Assembly: GCA_037176885.1 (NCBI GenBank)
Contig: JAWWNJ010000165.1
Span: 310,001-374,000 of the forward strand
Direction: 5' to 3'
Source of the DNA: Favolaschia claudopus
Taxonomy: Eukaryota > Basidiomycota > Agaricomycetes > Agaricales > Mycenaceae
DNA length: 64,000 nucleotides
Part shown: positions 50,507 through 63,236 of the stretch, piece after piece
How positions within the stretch are numbered: the first letter of the stretch is position 1
How the letters are laid out: the number at the start of each line of letters is the position of its first letter
Notes under the pieces: generated by a model
What the model saw: the letters and a program-made list of their open reading frames with translations, nothing else
What the model was told of the DNA's origin: nothing
The model's database searches: none
Position numbers and translations under genes: made by a program

Positions 50507-53416
50507 ATGGGCAACCCGAAAGCATCGCAGCGTCGATCCAAGAAGCGTTCTGCAGCCCAGCAGGCTGTATCCAAGTCCTTGAACAAAGCAAACAAGGAAA
50601 ATTCCATCGCCCCAATACCAGCATCTACGCAGCAGAAAAAGGCTGCTCGGAAGCCAAAAGACTACAGAAAAGACTATCAAAATCTTCAGAGAAAGCTTCG
50701 ATATGCAACAACTCACCGAACGAAGCTTCAGGCAGCTCTTGACGCGTATAAAACGAAGGCAGAAGATGGCGAGAAGGCCACATTGGCAGCTAGATGGCAG
50801 GTGGCGGAATCGAAGCGTCGAGAAGCGCTCCTACAGAAAGCCGTTGACAGGGTGTTGTTATCCGAAGAAAGGAAGGCGGCTGAATCGAAGGGAGTGGTGG
50901 GGGCATTGCGGGAAAAGAACAAGGCCCTACAGAAACAGGTCCAGCGAGCAGCCGAGAATCTTGCACAATCCATCGAGCGAGCGAAGAAAAAGCCTTTATT
51001 CAGCAGGGTTACTCAAAAGGGGATCTACACGGTCCGGGCGCGGAAACTTGCACAGATTATGGTCGACTCGGGATGTGCGCGCGGAAAGGTTGGGTCGTTG
51101 ATGGAGCGAGTCGGGGAGGTTTTCGGAATTCGTATTGATCGCGCCATGAGCCGCCGCACAGTCAGTCGCGCCGTAGCGGAAGGTGGTGTTGCAGCCAAGA
51201 TGCAAATAGCTTATGAGATTGGCCTAAATAACGGTAAGTTTCGGTCCTTGCAGCTAAGATTCTTACTTACACATCGCAGGAGTCTCGATTAGCGCAGACA
51301 GCACATCTAACCGTGGAATTAACATCGAGAGCTCGCATATCTCTCTCCGCGCACCTGATGACAAGTCTGGGAACCTCCATGTCGACACCAGCTCGACTCC
51401 CCGTGTTCGCTTCCTCGGGGTCGAGAAAACTCTTGACCACTCGAGCGCTGAATCCGTGAAATCATGGAAGCGGCGCATTGAAGAAAGTATGCAACTCTTC
51501 AATGGAAGCCCACTTGCCCGCCGACTCGACAAGAAATACACGTTCCGCCACTTCTTGAAGGTCTTGAAGTCCATGCACGGAGACCACGCGTCGACAGAGA
51601 AGCGCTCAGCCAAGGGGATGGGAAATATGAAGCACGAGGAGGGTGTGAGGGAGTTAGGAGAGCAGGTCCTGGCCGGGAAGCAGTTCTTGGAGTTGGTGTT
51701 GTATCTGAGTGCTTGGAACACGAAGAAGATAGCGGGAGTTGGAGGGATTGAGGCGTGGGAGGCGCTGTCGACTGTCGAGCAGGCTGAACGGGACAAGGCG
51801 CTGATGGACGAGATTATCACCACCCTGGGAAGAGAAGCGTACCAGAACCTCTCCTCCGAGGAACAGCGCCGAATCGATTTCTTCATTTGGGGTGGATGCT
51901 GTATGCACAAGGACCAGAATAGTTTCAAGGGAGAGAATGCGGAGATGATGGAGGAATGGAAGAAACTTGGAGTTGTGGGTCCCAAGATGCTCGCAAACAA
52001 ACAGAACGCCGCCATTCTTCGGAATATTCTCGACCCAGCAATTCCCGTCAACCGCGCGATGAGTGAAGATGAGCAGCGCGCTTTTGAAGCATCGACATGT
52101 GGAGGGGTCAAGACTTGCGCGCTGGCTGGGGCTATCTTCAGTAATAAAGACGACAAGAAGGGGCAGGCGGATAAACATGTCGACTTCATGACTCGGAAAC
52201 TTGGCGAGCAACACCAGCGGTTCCCTGGTACAAATAACACAAGATTCGGGAGCCACGGAGAGGCGGCTGCTGAGCTGATCACCTACCTCCCTGAATACAT
52301 CGAGATCATGGATGTAATTCAGTGGTCGAAAGACAATCCTTCGCTCACCAACATCGAGAAAAATCTGGCGGAGGCTTTGAAGGATCCCGCGACCCTCACG
52401 GAGCTCTGTGCGATGGTCTTGTACCAACAAACCATCTCCCATCCATATTTGCGCCAGGTTCGCGGCCCCGGGATGGAAAATACAAACCTTCTTGATCTCG
52501 GTCCTCTGCATCATGCCGTTCATGATCATATCCAAGAAATTCTCGATAACCCACTGGCAGACCTGCTTTTCGGTGACGAATTGGCGTTCGAGACGGCGAC
52601 GCTGGATGGGAAGCAATGGCACAATCCCAAGGCCATCGAGGCTGTCATCAAGCTCATGCCAACACTTCCGCATCTCAAACCAATCACCCTGGCATTTTTC
52701 CCCGGCTCTCTCGCAACCTGGATTCGGTTTTCGGCGGAGTTCGCGCCTGGTGGGTTGATCGATGAATGCTCGGCGACCGAGAAGCAGCTAGCATGGATGC
52801 CAGCAACGAACGACGCGAACGAGGGAACCCTCGGCGGGTATCGCGTCGCAATCCAAGGGAAACCTTGCCTCACGCTGCATCAGTTCAACTCAGAGCAGAT
52901 GTACCGTCGAAACAATACTCAAGACTTCATGGACGCAGTTCTGACTGACGAAGACCACGCCTACATCATGCGTGAGGCCCGTCGAATTGATGCTAGCGGT
53001 AAGAAGCTCTGCGCCGACAAGAAATTGTTGATTTCCGCATCAAAACCGCGGAAATGAACAAAGCAAAGGCCATCGCGGCGGCGCAGAAAGCCCTCGATAC
53101 GCGCAGGGAGCTCCGCAAAATCTCCATTGTCAGCAGAGCAGCCATCCTCAGCTCCCTTACCGTTCAAAAAATCCATTTACAACTCAATGCTCTTCGTCTG
53201 CGTGGAGTCCCGAATATCTTACCCAACAGCCGATATCCTCGCAAGGCTGAGAAGTCGGAGGCGCTAAAGGCGGCTTTGCAAGTTTATTTCGCTGATGTTG
53301 CCAAGTTCCCGCTTCCTCATGATCCTGACGCCGACTCGAACTCAGTAGCGGCAGTGGTGGATGTGCAAGTGTCGGAAGACTGGGCGGCAGACGAGGACGC
53401 AGAAATGGAGGAATAA
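50507..53416 (+). CDS. Transposase-like repeat-family protein, ~955 aa, one frameshift
   Basis: Exon 1 50507-51233, intron 51234-51279 (46 bp, GTAAGT...CGCAG), exon 2 to 53416. The N-terminus is basic and coiled-coil (QRRSKKRSAAQQ; LLQKAVDRVLLSEERK...LREKNKALQKQ) and leads to a helical DNA-binding-like part (VRARKLAQIMVDSG). The main domain holds ISADSTSNRG (~246), GGCCMHKDQNSFKG (~452) and MPATNDANEGTLG (~753). These could be the D-D-E residues of an RNase H-fold transposase, with a Cys/His pair next to the second Asp as in several eukaryotic superfamilies (inference). A one-base deletion near 53003 shifts the frame; the C-terminus (RRQEIVDFRIKTAEM...LRLRGVPNILPNSRYP) resumes at once. I know this family only as repeated uncharacterised Agaricomycete proteins. 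No TIRs were found around it. Confidence 0.75.
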
Positions 53417-55513
53417 TTTATTATTGACCTGTGGTTGACTAATCTGGAACATCTATTAATGTGTATTAGTACAATTACCATCCTCTTGTGCGTGAAAAGG
53501 CTCTGAAAGGAGCAGAATGCGTGTCGGAGACATTTGAGACCAAGTCGGCGCCGTTTGGAGTGGCTGTGTCACATCCCATCAGGCCATCAATCTCCCATCG
53601 CTGCCCACTCCCACATGTAGGACCCACGAAAATGCCTTGTGAGGTTTGATACTAAAATTTGGTCCCAGCAGGTGCTTGTCCGGTTGAGCTCGCAGCCGGC
53701 TCAAATTTCTGTCCGGACTCCCTCAATTTTGACGATTTCTTGTCCGGACTCGGTATCGACCTCAAAAAATCTCCAAAAAATCAATAAAAATCGTAAAATT
53801 TCTCCAAGCAGTAAATAGTGTATGTCAATAACAAAAGGGTAATTAAAGAGCGCAAACAGACAAAATAGACGACTCAGTCGCTTGACAGCTTGTGCGATGA
53901 AGCGTTCTTCACGCAGGAAAACCTCGGGATGGTTAACAATATGCTCAATTGTCAGCCGCCGACAATATAAGGGCATGTGCCAACTATGGTGCGCATCGAT
54001 TAAACACCACCAAATAGGTCCCATCATTGATGGGATCAGTGATGTCTCGAATTGACGAAACAAAAATCTTCATATTTTATATTGCCTTTCTGGCAGCGGA
54101 AAAGGGTCAGAGGTAGTTAAGTGAGCTGTTAGCAGTTCTTTACTGCATCTCCTTACACCTATAGAAAAATCGGTCATTCCGAGGCTTTTCTCGGTGCCGA
54201 AAAAAACGCCTTTTCCCGGCCGAGGGGTTTCCCCTTGGAGCAGGGAAAACAATGACCCACCGTGGGAATCTGGACCGTTTTGCCATCACCCTCGGAATGG
54301 AGAAGTTCCCAAAGCTTTTCGGCATGATAGTATCACGTGAATAATTACTCGATTTGGACAGTACGTAATGCTTACGTGGTAGGGTGGTTCAGCCAAAAGG
54401 CCGGTTTGAAAAAAAAAAAAAAAGAAAAAAAAATAGTTTTTTTTTGGTTTCCGCACACCCTTGATCTGTGCGTCATCGACCGCGTAGAAAGGTTTATTGA
54501 AAAGCCAGACAACGCGGCCTCGCTCTCCCCAAATATCCGGCTGTATATCGGAGACTCATCAAAAAGTGGAGCACCGACTCTAGACGAAAATAGTTTAACG
54601 AATTATTTTCTTTGGTTAGGAAAGTGGGTTTCTGGCGGCTGCTAATACTTAAGCTCTAGTGCGTGAAAAAGTCCACTGAGGTATATAAAATTCAACATGG
54701 AGAGTATAAAATGTAGGGGGGAGATTTTGTTTTACTTGAGTGTGATTGCGAAACAGAAGGTGTTGAATTCCACAATTCACGGGTTTATCTAATGAATTCA
54801 GATTCATGGGGTTGTGACTTCACGTTTCCCGGTATGTGTTTGAGGAAGATCGTCGTTGTATACGTTGACCAGGAGTCCGCACAAATTCGAGAGCGCCTCG
54901 GTTTGCAGTAGATTGAGAATAATGCAGAGAATCCCTGTTTGAGGCGCATGTAGGATAATAGAGGGTTTGCGATGAGCCATTGGAGCCATTGAATGGCTGA
55001 CAATTTCCCGATTAGGAAACTTTGATGGCCCAAACATTGATGTCGAATTACAGAAGAGCCGCCTGGAATGAAGCTTGGATGCTGAGACCTGGGTTAGCCT
55101 TTGTCGATGCGCCGGAATCTCGACTTTTGTGTAGCCATTAGCCATCCAATGGCTGCATCGCAAACTTAATTGTTACCTTCTTGCAATGCTATTTATACAA
55201 TCCCAGGATGTCTCGATGAAAACTGACGTGACAGTATCAATTACCAAATTGGGACTGCGACTTGTCACGAAGTTCGGTCCGCAACCATACCACCGCGCTG
55301 GCAATTTTTGCGCGCGTTCCCGACCCGTCTTCCTCACGCGTTTCTGTGGCGATTTTGCGCGCTAGCTGCCTGTAGCGTTGCTCACCATTCTGTTGATATC
55401 TTCGTCATATCTTCTCTGCCATCAAACTCGACGAATCTGATCAGCAGTCCTCTCGACGACTTTGCGCTCGCTCTGATAGCCCTGCACTGGCTGAAGACTG
55501 CTCTCTGGTGATG
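53417..55513. other. No recognised gene; small inverted repeat
   Basis: A-rich/T-rich tract at 54407-54446. TTTGCGATG(C)AGCCATTGG at about 54967 faces its complement at 55142-55163, a possible 200-bp MITE. A minus-strand frame 54063-53701 is open for 120 codons without recognisable features. Confidence 0.35.
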
Positions 55514-55881
55514 TGTGAAGCCTACGTGCTTCGGTTCGGGGGCTTCTCGTCCTTCTGAAGACTCGGTTACTGGTTTGGCGGTTATCGGGCGCTAACCAGG
55601 CGCTGTGACCCTTCCGCAGGAGCCTTGTCACCCTAGGCAGGGCTCTTGTTATACAGCTAGTAATCCGAAGCAGGAGAGCAGTTATACGGGTGCCCAGCCG
55701 TTGTGATGGTTGTTGGTCTTCGGCGCCCGACGCGTTCTTTTATCTCTAAGAAAGCATGGTGGGCAAGGGTAAGATATTCAATGATTATCTAATACATCAT
55801 TGTGGCTATGTGACCCGCGGATTGCTACCTAATCGGGAATGTTTGATGGACATGCTAAAGGGATATTCCTCCCATATCACA
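55514..55881. repeat. 5' (left) LTR
   Basis: 368 bp. Differs from the right LTR by a 1-bp indel (GGCTTCTCG versus GGCTTCCTCG) and a few substitutions. Confidence 0.95.
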
Positions 55882-57599
55882 GAGCCCCCCGCATGTTCAG
55901 TGAACATGCCCGATAAGTCGATCCTGAACATTTGGTGAACTCTTCAAATGTTCAGCTGCTGGAAAAAAAATTTTGGCCCAAAATTTCAACTTGACGTTTC
56001 ATTGCAAATGGATTTGCCAAAGATGAGTGGCGAAAGCTTATCAGCTTGCCACGCAGCAGGTAAAGCTCTAGAGCAAAGCTCCATCAGCTTTCCCTTCTTG
56101 CATCTCCAATTCCAAGTCACTGTAGCATGGCTGAGGGTATCCGCAGATCTGAGACATGAGTCTAGATCCGCATGCAGGGGATGAGGGCAGACGTTGTCTG
56201 TGTTCACGCATCAACAGAGATATATGCTGAATCCACAACCATTCAGTGGGTGGATTCACATCGGAAGTCGTTGTCTTCATCTCTATGATGATGATGAAAC
56301 CCTCGATATCCTGAGCCAAGCTCTAAGGGGAATGTGGGTAAAGTAGGAGAGTCAGACACAGCTAACTCTCACTATACATATACCCCTACACAGCCCCCCG
56401 CTTCTTAGCTCATGACAGAGGACTCATTGAATGTGCGGCAAAGAATCACCAAACTAACTGAAGACGTGAAGCACAACATGTGACAACCAGGAGAGGACAA
56501 AGATTAGGCGAACAATGGCCCCCCAATCTGCTACGCCCGAATGTACAGGTGTCCCCAGAAAAAATGTCGACGTTGTTCTTGTGAAAAATTTTGGGGGTAA
56601 TTTTCCGGCAGGAGCTCTACCTCGCAGTAGGGAGCTCGATCACTGACCATGTAACAACTCGATCTTGAGTTCATCCCTTGAAACAAAGTCAAAGGCAATC
56701 CATTCGCATATAATGGAGAGCGTCTAACGCTCATGAACTTTCAAAGTCGAAAAACATTGACCTATGCCCCCCAGTCTCAGTGGCAATTAACTCTCTCAAA
56801 GAGAGCGACACCCTGGCCGCCTCGAGCATTCAAGATTCAATTCATCCTTGAGTTCACTGTTCCAAGGCATCCATTCCTTGATTGAATGAAGAGCACTCAA
56901 GCTCATGAATTAAGACGGTGGTGTGTAGACGTTCAACGAAGACGATGTTTCGTAGTAGAAGAGAAAATATATTCGTTTTACTAGTCACCACACATGGGAA
57001 CTCGACGCATTCGTCGGCGGAATTCACCAATGAAGGTAAGACTCGAACAAGAGACAAACCGAGCGCGGCACAGCGGAGTGGAGCTCAAGGTCTGGGCATT
57101 GAAGTCCGAGCTCACGCCGTCAGCGGAGCTCAAGGGAACCATGCAGAGATCAAAACTCTGATCTCAATACCTTCAAGACGAAGGGAATCCGTCGCGTAAC
57201 TCGTCGATCTGAAACGAGGGGAAGGAGAAGACGGCGAGATGTTGGAGACGGAAGCAGGGAATCTCGTCCTCGAAGAAAAGGTGAGAGTGACGTCGGCGCA
57301 TACGCAGCCAACACGAGAAAAAGATAGCAGCTGTGCTCTACTTCGTATGTTGGCGGAGATTCACTAGTTTAGCACAGCGAGGTCCGTTGAGTGACGTGAG
57401 CGTGAAGTCCGTCGACGATGAGAGAGGGCGCGAGAGCTGCGACCGACGGAATGATCTCGCGCGCGGGTGAATGACGCGTCCACATTCTCCGACTCGCCGG
57501 ACCAAGCACGGGCGAAGAGCCGGCGAACGTACCGTGCGTGTATGGCGGGAGTAGCTCGTAGTGAGGAAGGCGACTGATCGCTCGCTAGTGCCACGATCG

Positions 57600-60500
57600 A
57601 GTTGTCGGGAGCCTCGACGTCGCTTGAAAACGGAGGGTATCCCATGAGGCGACTTCGTGAGTTGGCACGTCGTGAGTTGGCGGGGCACGCAGTAACAGAG
57701 GCGTCGACATAGTAGTATTGGCCGCGAACGACGAACTCACTTCCTTTGTTCCCGACTCTCCCAGGTATCGTTTAGACACCATCCAAACTTCTTTTCCCTT
57801 CATTGACATCCTTGCTTGTAGCATAAGTGTCGAAGTCAAAGCGGCGCGTGGCTGTATCCAAAGCGTCTCGAGAGTGCTCAAGTGTCTTGCAAACAGAGGT
57901 CGTCCGGCGTCGAAAGCGCAGAGGAGCGAGATAGTGGGGAAGAGAGACAAGAGACCGCTACGTCGTTATCGACGGCGTGAGAGATCGCGGCGCGGTGACT
58001 GAATGGCGCCGCCATGAACACTTCCCGAATCTATCTTCCCGTCGTCCTTTGATGTAGCGCGATCATCCCAAACATTTCCGCGCGCGAAGGGCCTCTATGA
58101 GTCTATCCGACAGCTACTCTGCGTCTCAACATCTGCACAGATGGAGGACATCCATAGACAACCGGCAGCGTAGCCTTGAGGAATGTGCGGAAGACGAGCG
58201 TGATGGTGGAGGAGGTGAGAGTGAAGGAGTCCTATTTCGCTTCTCCAGCCCACAATCTCCCAAGTCCTTTCCTTCCCCCCTTTTACAACGACCCTCAAGT
58301 TCACAACGACCCTCAAGCGCAAGACTTGTTGACTTGAACGCTCCCGCGGTAGAGATCATAGACGCAACTCGGCGAGAGCTAGCACGGGTCCATATAGAAG
58401 CGGCATCTCAGCTCCAGGTGAACGGAGTATTTTGCTGGCTCTTTCATACGCATCATACGCATCACTCACAGCGCCCCAGGCAGCTTTGAAATGCTTTCTC
58501 AAAGAAAATACCCCCGATCGTCGTTGGATAAACTACAGTAGTTTCCAATACGACAACTCCTTCAAATAAACTTGTATTCAATCCTATGCCAGTCCGATAA
58601 CTCGACGAGACACACGATACGTATGAATACACCAGACACCCGCTTTGATTGCCAGAGGGAGTCGCGAAGCGACTCTACCTCTTCAAAGCTGCAACTGGCA
58701 GTACAACTGTACGATCGATCAGCGTTGAAGGTATTACGACTGATCTCGTGCAGCCAGGGAACGGAGATCAAGCTGCGCACAGCGATCTCGACGTTCCTGA
58801 GTGTCAACGACGCGAGCACGAGGGCGCGGCGGCGAAAGAGATAGCAATCGCCAAACCATCGCGCGGGATCGCAAGCGGTATCGCTTGAGCGAGATTTGTC
58901 GTCGAACTCAGACTCGACATCATTTGAATATGGAGGAAGGTTCGGCGCTGCAGGGTGTTGGACATGGCGGCATAGACAAGAGCGGGGGCAGACGCGTTCG
59001 AGCGACAATGCCAGGCCTCAACGTCCCTTTATGACGGAGGTCTAACGCGCAAAATCGCATCAACAACAACATGAGACGTCAATCCAAGTCGTTGACAACG
59101 CGGAGACAAAAGAGGTGGCGGGCACACGGAATCGCACGCGCTGAGGATGAGCGTAGTGGCAACGGTAGGACGTCAGGCCGCAGCGTCCCTCCAAGACTAA
59201 GAAGTTGGCTCTAGAACGAGCACGACCGGGAGCGAGCCGAGTGTTGAGCGCTAACACGACCTAACGCCCTGTAGGTCCGGGCTTCGACACTGCTCGCAAA
59301 TGCAAGGCGTCCGAGACTGCTCCAAGACCGCGGCCAAGGAGCTGGCGACGCAGAAGGTCGTATGCAGTGTGCACAACACAGAGGTGGAAAACGGGCGCTG
59401 TAACGTCGACGACAACAACCTCAACGCGGTGAAGGCGTCGTTAGACGAAACGCTGCATGCTGCAGTGCCTGACCCGTGAGTGCTAGCGTTGATGAACGCC
59501 TAGCCTTGGAATGCGGCACTAGCAGACGAGGCGTCGCACCGGGCCTCAACGTCACTTAGAGACGGAGGGCGTCCGGCGCAGACACAGCGGCTTCCCGTGG
59601 CGGCGAGCAGGCGGTGGAGGTGAATGCGCCGACTGCTATCGTTGATGACAGAGCGGCGACGATGGGCGAGACGATTTCCGAGCCGTACGTTGGCGCTGCG
59701 CTGAGATCGAGCGAGCAGCGGCTCGCTAAGACATGCGAGAGCGAAGGGTCGTGGAGCGCACCGCGCGCTAGCCGATAGTGGCGCACAGTAGCTGTCCGTC
59801 CGACTTGCAAACGGAGGTCGTCCCGTTGTAGAGCGTAGGCCACCGGGAGGCGTTTGGCGTCAAGGAAAAAGAGAGTGGCGGCGTCTTCGTCAAGGCGAGC
59901 GATCGTCCTTTCTCTACTGTCTTGAAACCCTTCTCAACCAAATCTCTTCCTTGTTCCCTCAAGATTCCTTCCCCACCGAAACCTGCAGAATCCCTCCAGA
60001 CGCCTTGTATTGAGACGAGCCGCTTATTCGGGTGTGGGCGTCAAGAGACATATGGGCGCTAGGGCGCATCCAGCCGCGAAGGGGTCAAGGTAGAGCTGGG
60101 CCTCAACGTCTTCTTGCAGACGGAGGGCGTCCAGCGTCGTTAGCGTGCTGAGGACGAGCGATGGGGGAGAGAAAGAGGAGGTCGCTGCCACGTTGACAAC
60201 GACGGCGTGGGAGATAGCGCCGATAACGCGGAGCGGGTTGTCGGACCTGATTTCGAACGATGCCGCGAGTAAAGACGACTGCGAGTTTGATAACTCGCAG
60301 TTCCCTTCGTCATCGATCCAAGAGGTGCGTCCAAGGTGTGTCGAGGCGTCAGTGTCAGCGCGCGTGGCAGAACAGGTAGATAACTTACGAGCCCCCCAGC
60401 GACTGACAGACGAGTTCGGGCATGAGATTCACAAGCTCTCGCGTTCGTGGAGGCGGCTTCCAAGGTGCGTATTCACGGTGTCTTGAATTGGACTGAATCT

Positions 60501-61300
60501 TCAAGAAGCTTGGCGACTCGTCATGAAAATCAAGTGACGGCGACGTTGACGACGCGAGCGCGGCGGGCATAGAGACGCCAACCTTCCCAAACCCCGCTCG
60601 ACTCTATTCGTTCCCCGACAATGTTTGTCGTAGCGTTGAAAGCGGCGCGTTCGCGCCCCCAAGCGACGGCAGAGCTGGGCTTCGACGTCTCAGGCGTCTA
60701 GCGTGGCGAGCTTCCTGGGATAGCGCGCAGGTAGACGGGGCTGGGATATCCTGACGCAAGAGACGAGCGGTGCTGTCGTCGAGCCAGGCCTCTACATCGC
60801 GTGAAGGATGGAGGGTATCCGTATCGACAAGCGCCCGTAGCGGCGGTTGATCGCGTCGGCGTGAGGTAGCGGTGAAAGAGGCAACTGCAGCATTGACGAT
60901 GACCGCGTAAATACGGCGAACGCAGCGTCTTGTAGACGGAAGATGTTCGACGCGGAGAGCGAGACCACGCCAAGAGGATCGAATGTGTGAGCACGACCCA
61001 ATGCTAACAGACGAAACCCATTTCTCCGCAGGTTCCCCGGGCCGCGCAATAATACGGCCAGAGAGACCTCGACGTCTAATCAGACGGAGATTTACTCATA
61101 GTCGTATTGACCCCATCCAAAATCTCCTCAATCCTTCGACGACATTGCTCCTGCACGGATGCAGTTCCATACGCTCCAGAGACGAACACCTAACTCGAAG
61201 CAACGCCTGAGCGCGAAGAACGTGGCGGCGAGGTGCTGGAGTAGAGCCGGGCCTCGACGTCGCTTGGAGACGGAGGGCGTTCAGCGTCGATCACAGGCTG
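57600..61300. repeat. Recurrent degenerate motif in the LTR-element interior
   Basis: A block of the form GGGCCTC(G/A)ACGTC-(8-10 nt)-AGACGGAGGGCGTCCAGCGTCG recurs, all in one orientation. Copies lie near 57606, 59011, 59538, 60094, 60672 (partial), 60785, 61063 (partial) and 61246. Another block, AAGTCCGAGCTCACGCCGTC with AGCGGAGCTCAAGG, occurs at 57104 and 61786, near the two ends of the interior. The region is GC-rich. Confidence 0.7.
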
Positions 61301-62167
61301 AGGATGGGCGAGATGGAGGGAGAGGAAGAAGAAAGATCGCTGCCACGTCGACTACGTCGGCGTGGGAGTCAGCGGAGCCAACACGGAGCCAGTGGCGTGT
61401 CGCCGGAACGGATTCGGGCGACGCGAGGGATAGCGCCCAGAATATACTCACCTTTTACTTGGACCTTCGTCACCGTGGTCTTTCATCTCGAATTCAATCA
61501 TCCTAGATAAATTTCGAGCATCGCTGTCTTCAACTCATTTGATTCATCCAATCCTCAGAGAAGCGGCCAGAGTAGAATTCCTTATCCAAACGATAGCTTG
61601 AGGATTGCTGGTAGTATTGAAGTCGATGCGGTCAACACCGGTCGGACGACGTTGGAGTAGAAAACAAAGAATATATTGTTCCCTGCTAGATACACGCCGG
61701 AGCTCATACTCTCGGAGCTCACGGTACGAGTGAATACATAAACCTGAGCTCAACGCTGAACAGCGGATCTCTAAGTTTGATGCAAAAGTCCGAGCTCACG
61801 CCGTCAGCGGAGCTCAAGGACGTGGACAAAAAGTCCAATTGAGTCATATCCTCAGCGCTGCGAAGCTCAGCGCTGAGGACAAGGGGATCCCGTAACGAGG
61901 GGTCGTCAACCCCGATATGTAAATGCAAGCACAGATGGGCAAGGCAAGGAATATACGGGATTGACGGGGCGGATAGCGTCACTTCCGTCAAAATCAAGTG
62001 AATGAAAGTGAGGGAGGCGACAAAGCGCCTCACCGTACCACTATCGAGACCACAGCAGAGGGGAGGTTACTTGAGGCTCGAAAGAGGTGTATGGTCCATT
62101 GTAGACTTGGTGAGGTGCTGAGAGTCTTCAGGAGGAGTTTGGTGAAGCCTCCCTGTGTGTCCACCAT

Positions 62168-62536
62168 TGTGAAGCCTACGTGCTTCGGTTCGGGGGCTTC
62201 CTCGTCCTTCTGAAGACTCGGTTACTGGTTTGGCGGTTATCGGGCGCTAACCACGCGCTGTGACCCTTCCGCAGGAGCCTTGTCACCCTAGGCAGGGCTC
62301 TTGTTATACAGCTAGTAATCCGGAGCAGGAGGGCAGTTATACGGGTGCCCAGCCGTTGTGATGGTTGTTGGTCTTCGGCGCCCGACGCGTTCTTTTATCT
62401 CTAAGAAAGCATGGTGGGCAAGGGTAAGATATTCAATGATTATCTAATACATCATTGTGGCTATGTGACCCGCGGATTGCTACCTAATCGGGAATGTTTG
62501 ATGGACATGCTAAAGGGATATTCCTCCCATATCACA
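62168..62536. repeat. 3' (right) LTR
   Basis: 369 bp, preceded by a purine-rich AGGAGGAGTTTGGTGAAG about 35 bp upstream (weak polypurine-tract candidate). Confidence 0.95.
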
Positions 62537-62668
62537 TGATGTTAGTCCTGTATTTGCGTCACTGTGGACGCGGTATGTTCCAATTATGATCCATCTTTCT
62601 TTCCTTTTTATTTCCTCTAAGTATCTTTCTTTTTTTTCTGTTCTCCATCTTTCTCTGTTTCTTTTCCT

Positions 62669-63205
62669 GCGTGCGCGGACCTCTACATCCCGCGCCCGCT
62701 ACCAACGCCGAGTGTCACATCGTGCGTGCTTTCTTTCTCTTAAAATTTTTCATACTTGCGTGCGCGGACTTGTATGTCTGTGCCCGCTGCCAATGCCGAG
62801 TGTCATATCGCGCGTGATTTCTTTTTCTCTGTTTCTTATTCCTGCGCGCGCAGACTTGTACATCTGCGCCCGCTACCAACACCGAGTGTCATATCGCGCG
62901 TGATTTCTTTTTCTTTGTTTCTTATTCCTGCGCTCGCAGACTTGTACGTCTGCGCCCGCTACCAACACCGAGTGTCATATCGTGTGTGATTTCCTTTTTT
63001 CTTTGTTTCTTATTTCTGCGTGCACGGACTTGTAAATCCGCGCTCGCTACCATCGCCGAGTGTCATATCGTGCGAGCTGTTTCTTTTATTCTTCTTTCAA
63101 TTCCTGCGTGCGCGGACTTTGCACGTCCGCGCGCTACCATCGCCGAGTGTCATATCGTGCGAGCCTTTCCTTTGAATTCTTTCTTCATATCCTGCGTGCA
63201 CTACC
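62669..63205. repeat. Minisatellite, ~87-bp unit, six copies plus a partial one
   Basis: Units begin near 62669, 62757, 62843, 62930, 63019, 63105 and 63193. Each has a GCGTGCGCGGACTTGTA core with a GCGGAC/GTCCGC hairpin, then CGCTACCA(A/T)C(G/A)CCGAGTGTCATATCG and a T-rich TTTCTTTTTCTTTGTTTC spacer. Open frames across it are periodic artefacts. It starts about 130 bp after the right LTR. Confidence 0.92.
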
Positions 63206-63236
63206 ATCACATATTTCCGTCACCAAGAACGTGGTA

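Larger units (their letters stand above)
55514..62536. mobile_element. Complete LTR retrotransposon without coding capacity (7.0 kb)
   Basis: Two near-identical LTRs (55514-55881 and 62168-62536), TG...CA ends (TGTGAAGCC to ATATCACA), and an exact 5-bp target duplication TGATG at 55509-55513 and 62537-62541. The 6.3-kb interior lacks any long frame, protease, RT, RNase H or integrase motif on either strand. No TGG-type primer-binding site follows the left LTR (GAGCCCCCCGC). It therefore resembles a LARD-type non-autonomous element mobilised in trans. LTR identity suggests recent insertion. Confidence 0.92.

Noticed and set aside
53701..54063. 120-codon minus-strand gene
   Set aside because: No recognisable motif, no splice partners and AT-rich composition; an open frame of this size is expected by chance here.
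55882..62167. gag-pol remnants in the LTR element
   Set aside because: All six frames were looked through for RT (xDD), RNase H, protease and integrase motifs; none was found, and frames are short.
62669..63205. CRISPR-like array
   Set aside because: Whole units repeat, with no short constant repeat and unique spacers, and the genome is eukaryotic.
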